Shown here piece after piece: positions 1-5,784 of a DNA stretch of 11,514 nucleotides; position 1 is the first letter of the stretch; each line of letters begins with the position of its first letter. A program made the position numbers and the translations under genes. The DNA comes from Bacteroidota bacterium (GTDB taxonomy: Bacteria > Bacteroidota > Bacteroidia > Flavobacteriales > Flavobacteriaceae): contig JAEZGB010000092.1 of NCBI GenBank assembly GCA_023437485.1, positions 1 through 11,514 on the forward strand. The letters are read 5' to 3'. Under the pieces are notes generated by a model. That model was given only the letters and a program-made list of their open reading frames with translations. It was not told the origin of the DNA and ran no database searches.

Positions 1-754
1 CGCGGACCTTCTTGAGCAGCGATTCGGTGATCAGGTCAAAGAGTTCGTTGTCCCAGTCTTTCCACTTTTCAAAAGCAAATTCGCGGCGGTTGATGTTTGC
101 CGGAATGTTGCACGCGATCATCGCCGCTTCGGCCAAAATGGTACCGCTGCCGCACATCGGGTCCAGGAAATCTCCCTGGCCGTCCCATCCGGAGAGCAAA
201 AGCATGCCGGCGGCGAGCACTTCGTTGATGGGCGCAATATTGGTTGCTGTTCTGTATCCGCGATGATGCAGCGAATCGCCCGAAGAATCCAGCGAAACGG
301 TAACTTGTTCGCGGTCGATGTGGATGTTGATGCGCAGCCTGGGGAAGTCCTTGTCCACCGATGGCCTTTTGCCGGTGCTTTGGCGAAACTGGTCCACGAT
401 GGCATCCTTGGCCTTTTGCGCCACAAACTGCGTGTGTTTGAAATGATCCGAATGAACAGTCGAATCGATCACGAAGGTTCCGTCAGGGTCGAGATGCTGC
501 GACCAATCCACCTGCATGACTCCCCGATAAAGTTGATCGTCATTGACCGCCCTGAAGGTGTGAATCGGCTTCAAAATTCGCAGGGCCGTGCGCAGGGCGA
601 CATTGGCCTTGTACAGGAATCCCTTGTCTCCCCGGAAGGTAACTACGCGCGTTCCGGGCTTGATGTCCTGCGCCCCAAGGGTGAGCAGTTCCCGGGCCAG
701 AACTTCCTCAAATCCGAAGAACGTCTTGGCCGTCATTTTAAAATTATTTTCCAT
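1..754 (-). CDS. THUMP-domain class I SAM-dependent RNA methyltransferase (C-terminus cut by window edge)
   Basis: The reverse strand reads 251 codons from an ATG at 754-752 to the window edge with no stop. The protein starts MENNFKMTAKTFFGFEEVLA, the usual beginning of the YcbY/RlmL-like family that methylates guanine in 23S rRNA. Residues about 50-165 fit the THUMP RNA-binding domain, and the methyltransferase fold begins after the HRGYR segment. The SAM/target motif DPMCGSGTILAEAAM lies near residues 198-212 and is the strongest evidence. Family members are about 380-390 residues, so roughly a third is missing to the left. A second in-frame Met at residue 7 is an alternative start; I prefer 754 because a TAnnTTTG promoter box lies just upstream and there is no Shine-Dalgarno sequence to separate them. 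The gene is divergent from the next methyltransferase. The exact substrate base cannot be read from this fragment. Confidence 0.92.
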   Translation of the reverse strand, partial: MENNFKMTAKTFFGFEEVLARELLTLGAQDIKPGTRVVTFRGDKGFLYKANVALRTALRILKPIHTFRAVNDDQLYRGVMQVDWSQHLDPDGTFVIDSTVHSDHFKHTQFVAQKAKDAIVDQFRQSTGKRPSVDKDFPRLRINIHIDREQVTVSLDSSGDSLHHRGYRTATNIAPINEVLAAGMLLLSGWDGQGDFLDPMCGSGTILAEAAMIACNIPANINRREFAFEKWKDWDNELFDLITESLLKKVR

Positions 755-775
755 GGAGCTAAAGGGAATCGCCAG

Positions 776-783
776 CAAAAATA
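776..783 (-). promoter_or_regulatory. Candidate -7 box for the leftward RNA methyltransferase
   Basis: On the minus strand this reads TATTTTTG, a full match to the Bacteroidota -7 consensus TAnnTTTG. It ends 21 bp before the start at 754, which would give a leader of about 15 nt. No clear TTG is present at the -33 position, so support rests on the -7 box and its spacing. Confidence 0.45.
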
Positions 784-786
784 CAC

Positions 787-794
787 TAAATTTG
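787..794 (+). promoter_or_regulatory. Candidate -7 box for the rightward methyltransferase-ZIP pair
   Basis: The plus strand reads TAAATTTG, a full match to TAnnTTTG, ending 22 bp before the ATG at 817. It sits 3 bp from the opposite-facing box at 776-783, so the two promoters are back to back and each overlaps the other's upstream region. No -33 TTG is visible. Confidence 0.45.
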
Positions 795-816
795 CCAGTA
801 AATCCAGCTATATTCC

Positions 817-1569
817 ATGCCAAATACCCAATCCACACCTGGCGAAACCTCCAACTCATGGTATGCCTCGTGGTTTGACACGCCCTATTATCACATTCTG
901 TACAAGGATCGCGATTACGCCGAGGCCCAGCTCTTCATGGACAATATCACCCAGTACCTGAATCTTGAAAAAGGTTCAAAAATCCTTGACCTCGCCTGCG
1001 GAAAAGGCCGCCATTCGCTTTACCTTAACGAGTTGGGGTACGACGTCACGGGTGCCGACCTTTCGGTCAACAGCATTGCCGAGGCTTCACGGTTTGAAAA
1101 TTCGACGCTTCATTTTAAGGTTCACGATATGCGCGAGCCCTTCCCGGCTCAATTCGATGCCGTTTTCAATCTGTTTACCAGTTTTGGTTATTTTGACGAC
1201 GATGATGACAATCTCAAGACCCTCAAAGCCATCCGCGACAGCCTGAATGAATACGGGTTGGGCGTTATTGACTTCATGAACGTCCAACAGGTCATAGAAA
1301 ATCTTGTCCCGAAGGAAGTCAAGGAAGTTGACGGGATCGAGTTCAACATCAGCCGTATGGTCATCGACCATCACATCATCAAGGAAATCCGTTTTACCGA
1401 TGGCGGCCGCGACTATCATTTTACTGAAAAGGTTCGTGCGTTGGATCTGGCCGAATTTGAGCAGATGATGGAGATGGCCAACATCAGCCTTCTTGATGTT
1501 TTTGGCGATTACCGGTTAAAGAAATTCAATCCTGCCACCAGCGACAGGCTAATCATGGTGTTCAAATAA
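817..1569 (+). CDS. Class I SAM-dependent methyltransferase, substrate unknown
   Basis: A 250-residue cytoplasmic protein with a Rossmann-type methyltransferase fold. The SAM-binding motif I is ILDLACGKGRHS at residues 56-67, the acidic residue that would hold the ribose hydroxyls is Asp81 in VTGADLS, and the motif IV region is FDAVFNLFTSFGYF at 113-126, followed by an acidic loop DDDDD. The opening block WYASWFDTPYYHILYKDRD (residues 15-33) is a recognisable signature of a flavobacterial methyltransferase family. An in-frame stop at 799-801 makes 817 the first possible ATG. The stop overlaps the ZIP transporter start by one base (TAATG), so the two are probably translationally coupled. The fold is clear; nothing shows whether the substrate is a small molecule, RNA or protein. 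Confidence 0.9.
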   Translation: MPNTQSTPGETSNSWYASWFDTPYYHILYKDRDYAEAQLFMDNITQYLNLEKGSKILDLACGKGRHSLYLNELGYDVTGADLSVNSIAEASRFENSTLHFKVHDMREPFPAQFDAVFNLFTSFGYFDDDDDNLKTLKAIRDSLNEYGLGVIDFMNVQQVIENLVPKEVKEVDGIEFNISRMVIDHHIIKEIRFTDGGRDYHFTEKVRALDLAEFEQMMEMANISLLDVFGDYRLKKFNPATSDRLIMVFK

Positions 1570-2243
1570 TGGAATATATTCTTCCACTGTTCTCGGTGCT
1601 TCTGGGCTATGGAGCCGCCCTGTTCCTGAAACCCCAGCGGCGTACCCGGTTAAAACTTTTGATGGCCTTTAGCGGATCTTTCCTGCTCTCGCTCACGGTT
1701 ATGCATCTCTTGCCCGAGGTTTACCACGGTATTGGGCACAATCACATGATCGGGCTTTTTATCATGCTGGGTATCCTGTTGCAAATCATTCTGGAATTTT
1801 TTTCAAAGGGCGCCGAGCACGGCCACGTTCACGGCCATCCGCACATGCACTCAATTCCCTGGCTGCTTTTCGCGAGCCTTTGCCTTCACGCTTTTTTGGA
1901 GGGTTGGCCCGTGAATCACCATCAACATCTCGCCTTGGGTATTGCTATCCACCACTTTCCCATCGCCATTATTTTGACCGTTTTCTTTCTGAACGCGGGA
2001 TTGGGAAAAACTCAGATTTTCCTGTTCATGGCTGCCTTTGCCATCATGACCCCGTTGGGCACCGCGGTATCGGCGCACGTTCCCGGACTTGCCCAATACT
2101 ACAGCGAAATTACGGCAGTTGTTATCGGGGTACTGTTCCACATATCGTCAACCATCATTTTTGAAACCACCGAAGGGCATAAATTTAACCTGGCGAAGCT
2201 GATGATGATCGTTGCGGGGATTGGTCTGGCGTGGATGATATGA
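1569..2243 (+). CDS. ZIP-family divalent metal transporter
   Basis: A 224-residue inner-membrane protein with about eight hydrophobic segments (roughly 1-19, 28-48, 57-78, 96-113, 119-142, 148-168, 176-197, 205-224), matching the ZIP topology. Between helices 3 and 4 is a histidine-rich loop (His84, 86, 88, 90, 92, 94), a usual metal-binding feature of ZIP proteins. Helix 4 carries HAFLEG (His107, Glu111) and helix 5 carries HHFP (His128, His129), the positions that form the binuclear metal site in the family. The likely substrate is zinc or a related divalent ion entering the cytoplasm; specificity cannot be decided here. Its start overlaps the upstream methyltransferase stop. Its own stop codon (2241-2243) lies inside the first unit of a tandem octamer array. 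At 224 residues it is at the short end for the family but shows no truncation. Confidence 0.88.
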   Translation: MEYILPLFSVLLGYGAALFLKPQRRTRLKLLMAFSGSFLLSLTVMHLLPEVYHGIGHNHMIGLFIMLGILLQIILEFFSKGAEHGHVHGHPHMHSIPWLLFASLCLHAFLEGWPVNHHQHLALGIAIHHFPIAIILTVFFLNAGLGKTQIFLFMAAFAIMTPLGTAVSAHVPGLAQYYSEITAVVIGVLFHISSTIIFETTEGHKFNLAKLMMIVAGIGLAWMI

Positions 2244-2279
2244 AAATATGAAGATTTGAAAATTTGAAAATATGAAAAT
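2240..2279. repeat. Tandem octamer array, (W)TGAARAT x5
   Basis: Five contiguous 8-bp units: ATGAAAAT (2240), ATGAAGAT (2248), TTGAAAAT (2256), TTGAAAAT (2264) and ATGAAAAT (2272). The first unit contains the ZIP stop codon TGA (2241-2243). The spacing is exact and the units differ by at most two bases, so this is a real short tandem repeat and not just A-richness. No hairpin terminator is seen here. Confidence 0.85.
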
Positions 2280-2281
2280 GG

Positions 2282-2318
2282 AGCTGCAACATTTTCGTAA
2301 CTTGTAAGCTGCATCATT
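2282..2318. repeat. Imperfect 12-bp direct repeat between the two tandem arrays
   Basis: AGCTGCAACATT at 2282-2293 recurs as AGCTGCATCATT at 2307-2318 with one mismatch, 25 bp apart. The second copy runs straight into the heptamer array. It may be a leftover of a larger duplication. No other feature is seen in this stretch. Confidence 0.5.
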
Positions 2319-2364
2319 CGACATTCGACATTCGACATTCGACATTCGACATTCGACATTTGAC
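2316..2364. repeat. Tandem heptamer array, ATTCGAC x6 plus one variant
   Basis: Six perfect copies of ATTCGAC (2316, 2323, 2330, 2337, 2344, 2351) are followed by ATTTGAC (2358-2364). Seven is not a multiple of three, so three units on the minus strand encode one MSNVECR heptapeptide in every frame. This creates spurious repeat-coded ORFs and no real protein. The perfect repetition suggests recent slippage, and the array lies 35 bp before the murQ start. Confidence 0.92.
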
Positions 2365-2402
2365 CTTATGAAATTACGACTTTATGACTTTATGACCCTA
2401 TG
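2363..2402. repeat. Degenerate octamer array ACYYTATG running into the murQ start codon
   Basis: In 8-bp register: ACCTTATG (2363), a diverged AAATTACG (2371), ACTTTATG (2379), ACTTTATG (2387) and ACCCTATG (2395-2402). The ATG ending the last unit is the murQ start codon at 2400-2402, and the next bases (ACTTTCCT) keep the register with the first half of a unit. No TAnnTTTG promoter box was found anywhere in 2244-2399. Confidence 0.7.
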
Positions 2403-3227
2403 ACTTTCCTGAAAACCACCGAACTTTCCTCTCATTACGACGACCTCGAGAAGATGACCGTCGCAGACTTGCTTTCCGGCATCAACACTGAGGACAAAAC
2501 CGTCCCAAATGCGGTAGAAAAGGCGATCCCGCAAATAGAGGCGCTTACGCTCCGGGTGATCGAGAGGCTTGAAACTGGCGGCCGGCTGTTTTACATTGGC
2601 GCAGGAACATCGGGCAGGCTGGGGATTGTGGATGCTTCCGAATGCCCGCCGACTTTCGGCGTGCCGCATGATTTGGTCAATGGCATCATTGCCGGAGGCG
2701 ACGCCGCAATCCGCAAGGCGGTCGAAAACGCTGAGGACAATACCTTGCAGGCATGGAATGATCTTCAGTCTCAAGGAATCAAGCACGGTGATGTAGTAAT
2801 CGGGATTGCTGCATCGGGAACCACGCCGTATGTCATTGGCGGGCTCGAAAAATGCAACGAGCAGGGGATTGATACGGGCTGCATCACCTGCAACGAAGGA
2901 AGCCCGTTGGCGCTCACGGCAAAATTCCCCGTTGTGGTAGTCGTCGGCCCCGAATTCGTGACCGGAAGTTCGCGGATGAAGGCCGGAACAGCCCAGAAAC
3001 TTGTACTCAATATGATATCGACAACCGCCATGATCCGTTTGGGCCGCGTTCGCGGAAACAAGATGGTGGACATGCAACTCTCCAACAATAAGCTCGTGGA
3101 CCGCGGCGTGCGCATGATCATGGACGAAATTCCCGTCACTTATGACGAAGCCGCGCAAATGCTTCAAAAATTCAAAAGCGTCCGCAGTGCGGTTGCCAAT
3201 TATAACCCTGACAGACACGTATTATAA
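2400..3227 (+). CDS. murQ: N-acetylmuramic acid 6-phosphate etherase
   Basis: A cytoplasmic SIS-fold enzyme that cleaves the D-lactyl ether of MurNAc 6-phosphate to give GlcNAc 6-phosphate and D-lactate in peptidoglycan recycling. Family blocks are all present: EDKTVP at 31-36, the sugar-phosphate-binding stretch IGAGTSGRLGIVDASECPPT (66-85), GIAASGTTPYV, and VTGSSRMKAGTAQKLVLNM. Glu81 aligns with the catalytic Glu83 of E. coli MurQ, and Glu112 with Glu114. Length is 275 residues against 298 in E. coli; the missing part is the C-terminal extension, and the end looks natural. The start at 2400 gives MTFLKTTE, close to what I expect for flavobacterial MurQ, although the ATG lies within an octamer repeat. 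It is the first gene of a compact operon, overlapping the next by one base. Confidence 0.95.
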   Translation: MTFLKTTELSSHYDDLEKMTVADLLSGINTEDKTVPNAVEKAIPQIEALTLRVIERLETGGRLFYIGAGTSGRLGIVDASECPPTFGVPHDLVNGIIAGGDAAIRKAVENAEDNTLQAWNDLQSQGIKHGDVVIGIAASGTTPYVIGGLEKCNEQGIDTGCITCNEGSPLALTAKFPVVVVVGPEFVTGSSRMKAGTAQKLVLNMISTTAMIRLGRVRGNKMVDMQLSNNKLVDRGVRMIMDEIPVTYDEAAQMLQKFKSVRSAVANYNPDRHVL

Positions 3228-3448
3228 TGCCTACCAACAAAACCATACTCAACCACGGCTTTAAATTCCTCGCATGGGCGTTGCCGATGTTCTTCATCGG
3301 GCCGACCGTGATCAACAGTTCTTTCAAGAATACTGATCATCCCCTGTTCATTCCCATCATCGGAATCGGGATTATCATCTGCATCCTGGCCGTCATCTTC
3401 CTTTTCAAGGGAATCAGGAGCATTGTCAACAGCCAGACCGACGCCTGA
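3227..3448 (+). CDS. Small two-helix membrane protein, DUF6095-like
   Basis: A 73-residue protein with two hydrophobic segments (about 12-30 and 41-60) separated by a short polar turn, and a positively charged end after the second helix. I recognise the pattern of a small flavobacterial family (DUF6095) often found directly after murQ; the family name comes from memory, not a search. Function is unknown. The start overlaps the murQ stop (TAATG) and its stop overlaps the next start (TGATG), so it is almost certainly translated as part of the operon. Its place beside MurQ suggests an envelope role, but that is inference only. Confidence 0.8.
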   Translation: MPTNKTILNHGFKFLAWALPMFFIGPTVINSSFKNTDHPLFIPIIGIGIIICILAVIFLFKGIRSIVNSQTDA

Positions 3449-4020
3449 TGGAAGAATATCTCTACGTCAATCACGCCTTCAATCGTGAGGCAATGCGGGG
3501 CATTCGCGTGTCAAACCGCGAATTTGACCGCTGCAGTTTCAATGATTGCGATTTCTCAGATTCCGAATTTATCGACTGCATTTTTACCGAGTGTGTTTTT
3601 ATCGATAGCAACCTGTCAATGAGTTCGCTCTCGGGCACCACACTGCAGCAGGCATCCTTCGAACGATGCAAGTTGCTGGGGATCCGGTTTGACGCATGCA
3701 ATCCCATTTTGTTTTCACCGAATTTTGACAATTGCACGCTTGATTATTCATGGTTTGCAGGACTGAATATGCCGCAGGTGCGATTTACCGGATGCTCGTT
3801 AAAAGGCGTGAATTTCAGCGATTCCAAATTAAAATCAGCCGATTTCTCAGCTTCAAATCTGGATGCGGCCATATTTGAGAACACTGATCTTTCAGGAGCG
3901 GATATGTCATCGGCCCTGAACTTCAATATCAATCCCGAACGCAACCGTTTGGCAAGTGCACATTTTTCCATGCAAAACCTTGAACAGCTGTTGGCCCAAT
4001 ATGAAATTAAAATCGTCTGA
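3448..4020 (+). CDS. Pentapeptide-repeat protein of Qnr-like layout
   Basis: A 190-residue soluble protein made almost wholly of A(D/N)LXX-type pentapeptides with Phe or Leu at the centre. One run covers about residues 25-84 (for example EFDRC SFNDC DFSDS EFIDC) and a second about 97-155. They are broken near 85-96 by CNPILFSPNF, and the C-terminal segment ends in HFSMQNLEQLLAQYEIKIV. Such repeats form a right-handed quadrilateral beta-helix. Two coils with a break and a C-terminal amphipathic segment resemble Qnr/MfpA-type proteins, which mimic DNA and bind type IIA topoisomerases; Qnr is about 218 residues. Many pentapeptide proteins have other or unknown roles, so a topoisomerase function is a hypothesis. 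The gene overlaps its upstream neighbour by one base and lies one base before the lipoprotein gene. Confidence 0.9.
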   Translation: MEEYLYVNHAFNREAMRGIRVSNREFDRCSFNDCDFSDSEFIDCIFTECVFIDSNLSMSSLSGTTLQQASFERCKLLGIRFDACNPILFSPNFDNCTLDYSWFAGLNMPQVRFTGCSLKGVNFSDSKLKSADFSASNLDAAIFENTDLSGADMSSALNFNINPERNRLASAHFSMQNLEQLLAQYEIKIV

Positions 4021-4021
4021 A

Positions 4022-4402
4022 ATGAAGATATTCCCCGCTCTTTTGTCTTTCATTGCCCTTATATCACTGGCATCGTGTTATGAACAGCAAAGGGATTGCA
4101 AAACTTTCCACGAAGGCAAATTTGTCTTTGAACAGGAAATTGACGGCAAAACGATGCGTACTGAATTTGAGCGACGCGGCAACCTGGAAGTGGAGAACTT
4201 TGAGGGCAAGATTGACTCGGCAACGGTACGCTGGGTTAGTGATTGCGAATATGTTTTAACCAAGATCAGCCCAAAAAACATGCAGGAGCGCAAAGCCATC
4301 TCTATAAAGATATTGTCCACCACTGATAAAACCTATACTTTTGAGTACGGCATGGTGGGTAGTGCCGAACGCCGTAAGGGAATAGTAACCAAATTAGACT
4401 GA
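4022..4402 (+). CDS. Small lipoprotein of unknown function
   Basis: A 126-residue protein with a lipoprotein signal peptide: a short basic start, a hydrophobic core, and lipobox LASC with Cys19 as the lipidated residue. The mature part is about 108 residues, probably small and beta-rich, with two more cysteines (Cys26, Cys75) that could form a disulfide and the segment ATVRWVSDCEYVLTKISPKN. I chose the ATG at 4022 because it begins exactly at the signal peptide; an in-frame ATG at 3956 would add 22 residues encoded inside the previous gene. It sits one base after the pentapeptide-repeat stop and one base before the TerC start. From memory, similar flavobacterial lipoproteins sometimes carry the database name 'DNA topoisomerase IV'; nothing in this sequence supports that name. 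Confidence 0.85.
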   Translation: MKIFPALLSFIALISLASCYEQQRDCKTFHEGKFVFEQEIDGKTMRTEFERRGNLEVENFEGKIDSATVRWVSDCEYVLTKISPKNMQERKAISIKILSTTDKTYTFEYGMVGSAERRKGIVTKLD

Positions 4403-4403
4403 T

Positions 4404-5180
4404 ATGGAATTTCTTGCCAATCCGGACACCTGGATCGCCCTGTTGACACTTACCTTTCTTGAAGTGGTCCTTGGCATTGACAACATTATCTTTATCTCAA
4501 TCACCACGGGTAAACTTCCGGAGAACGAGCGCAAGAAAGCCACGCGCATCGGTCTTTTCCTGGCCATGTTCATGCGGATCGCGCTGTTGTTCGGGATTAC
4601 ATGGCTTATCACTTTAAAGGAACCCTGGATATCATTTGATGCCGGTTGGGCAAAGGCAGGGATTAGCGGCCAGAGCCTGATCCTGCTTTTAGGCGGGTTG
4701 TTCCTGCTGTACAAGAGCACCAAGGAAATTCGGGAAAAGGTGGACTTGAAAGGACAGGAAGAAGCTTCCCTGGGAAAGGCTGCCACAACTGTGTTCAGCA
4801 AGGTCATTTTTCAAATTATCATGATCGACCTGGTTTTTTCGTTTGATTCAATATTGACGGCCGTGGGGATGACCAACGGTATTGATGGCGCAATTTACAT
4901 CATGGTTACCGCGGTGGTCATCTCGGTCATGGTGATGTTATTGTTTGCCATACCCATCGGCAATTTTGTGAACAGGCATCCGTCCATTCAGATCCTGGCT
5001 CTCTCCTTCCTTATCCTTATTGGTTTCATGCTCATTACAGAGAGCGCGCACCTTGCCAATGCCGAATTCTTCGGTTCACACGTGACTCCAATACCCAAGG
5101 GATATCTGTACTTCGCGATCGCATTTTCACTGGGCGTGGAGATGCTTAACATGAAGATGGATAGAAAGCCAAGCCTCTGA
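4404..5180 (+). CDS. TerC-family integral membrane protein
   Basis: A 258-residue inner-membrane protein with about seven hydrophobic segments. The family signatures are clear: FLEVVLGIDNIIF at residues 18-30 (Glu20, Asp27) and IDLVFSFDSILTAVGM at 141-156 (Asp142, Asp148), with acidic residues inside membrane helices as expected for metal-ion handling. TerC relatives include the Alx and YkoY/YceF types, which have been linked to manganese export and to supplying metal to exported enzymes; tellurite resistance is the historical name. There is no ter operon here, so a general metal role fits better than tellurite resistance. It is the last gene of the murQ operon, starting one base after the lipoprotein stop. 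Length is at the compact end of the family, without the C-terminal extension of longer members. Confidence 0.92.
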   Translation: MEFLANPDTWIALLTLTFLEVVLGIDNIIFISITTGKLPENERKKATRIGLFLAMFMRIALLFGITWLITLKEPWISFDAGWAKAGISGQSLILLLGGLFLLYKSTKEIREKVDLKGQEEASLGKAATTVFSKVIFQIIMIDLVFSFDSILTAVGMTNGIDGAIYIMVTAVVISVMVMLLFAIPIGNFVNRHPSIQILALSFLILIGFMLITESAHLANAEFFGSHVTPIPKGYLYFAIAFSLGVEMLNMKMDRKPSL

Positions 5181-5229
5181 AATTTGTTAATCTATTTTTA
5201 AGTGGCATGATTGTAGCATAATAATTGAG

Positions 5230-5237
5230 TAATTTTT
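5230..5237 (+). promoter_or_regulatory. Possible -7 box for the glycine-zipper lipoprotein
   Basis: TAATTTTT matches TAnnTTTG except the last base and ends 19 bp before the start at 5257. A TTG at 5211-5213 is only 16 bp upstream, closer than usual for a -33 element. The 76-bp AT-rich gap after terC fits a separate promoter. Weak evidence. Confidence 0.3.
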
Positions 5238-5256
5238 ACTTATAAATTATTTAGCT

Positions 5257-5739
5257 ATGAAAACTACAGCCATGATTTTGCTGATATCGCTTATCACTTT
5301 TTCCTGCAAGGATACTGCGGATCGTGCCGATGCGTACGACAGCAAGGAAGCTGCCATCGACTCAATGAAAATCGAAATGGCAAAACAGGAAGCCGAACTG
5401 GCAAGGCAAAAGTCAATTGATTCCATGAAGGCGGTACAAGCGGCCAAAAGCAGCAAAACTGTTGAGCGCGCCGCCATTTCGCACCGGACTGCCTCTTATG
5501 AACCTACCGCGAATGCAAGTACCGGTACAACAGCCAAGAAGAAAAAGGAGTTGAGCGGCGCTGCTAAAGGAGCCATTATCGGAGCCGGCGTCGGAGCCGT
5601 TGGAGGTGCCATTATCAACAAGAAAAATCCCGGAGCCGGAGCCGTAATCGGCGGAGTGGCCGGGGCGGGTGTTGGCGCCGGAGCGGGTGCCATCCTGGAA
5701 TCGGATGAGAAAAAAGCCGAACGACGTGCAAACCGTTAA
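5257..5739 (+). CDS. Glycine-zipper lipoprotein
   Basis: A 160-residue exported protein. Residues 1-17 form a lipoprotein signal peptide ending at Cys17 (ITFSC, a loose Bacteroidota lipobox). Residues about 30-65 are charged, probably a coiled coil, with IDSMK repeated at 34-38 and 54-58, 20 residues apart. A low-complexity linker (66-100) ends in a lysine run. Residues 101-147 form a glycine zipper rich in GAxxG/GAGVG spacing, like YMGG or OmpA-type glycine-zipper domains that pack into or onto membranes, split by a short NKKNPG turn. The last 13 residues are charged. Role unknown; an envelope-associated protein is likely. It stands alone after the murQ operon and is followed by a strong terminator. 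Confidence 0.82.
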   Translation: MKTTAMILLISLITFSCKDTADRADAYDSKEAAIDSMKIEMAKQEAELARQKSIDSMKAVQAAKSSKTVERAAISHRTASYEPTANASTGTTAKKKKELSGAAKGAIIGAGVGAVGGAIINKKNPGAGAVIGGVAGAGVGAGAGAILESDEKKAERRANR

Positions 5740-5754
5740 TATCTACAATTCAAT

Positions 5755-5784
5755 AAAAACTCCCACTACGGGAGTTTTTTTTTA
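5755..5784. terminator. Bidirectional intrinsic terminator between convergent genes
   Basis: ACTCCC (5759-5764) and GGGAGT (5770-5775) form a perfect 6-bp stem with loop ACTAC, extended by four A-T pairs (5755-5758 with 5776-5779). A run of nine T follows on the plus strand (5775-5783), and a T-rich run follows on the minus strand (complement of 5755-5759). It serves both the rightward glycine-zipper gene and the leftward topoisomerase IV A gene, whose stop codon (5784-5782) lies in the T-tract. Confidence 0.9.

Noticed and set aside
263..961. A 232-codon plus-strand open frame over the RNA methyltransferase
   Set aside because: The minus-strand frame carries the DPMCGSGT motif and THUMP features; this is its shadow and it also runs into the next real gene.
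2099..2359. Minus-strand ORFs beginning with repeated MSNVECR
   Set aside because: The repeat peptide is only the translation of the 7-bp array, and the rest is antisense to the ZIP gene.
2316..2364. CRISPR array
   Set aside because: Units are 7 bp and contiguous with no spacers, and there are no cas genes.
2382..3218. A 278-codon open frame on the minus strand covering nearly all of murQ
   Set aside because: It is an antisense shadow of murQ, which has all its catalytic motifs; the antisense protein is Cys/His/Arg-rich without any recognisable domain.
3956..4021. Upstream start for the small lipoprotein at 3956
   Set aside because: It overlaps the end of the pentapeptide-repeat gene and would put 22 residues before a well-formed signal peptide.
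4404..5180. Tellurite-resistance cassette
   Set aside because: Only a TerC-family membrane protein is present; no terZABDE-type partners occur, so a resistance cassette is not supported.
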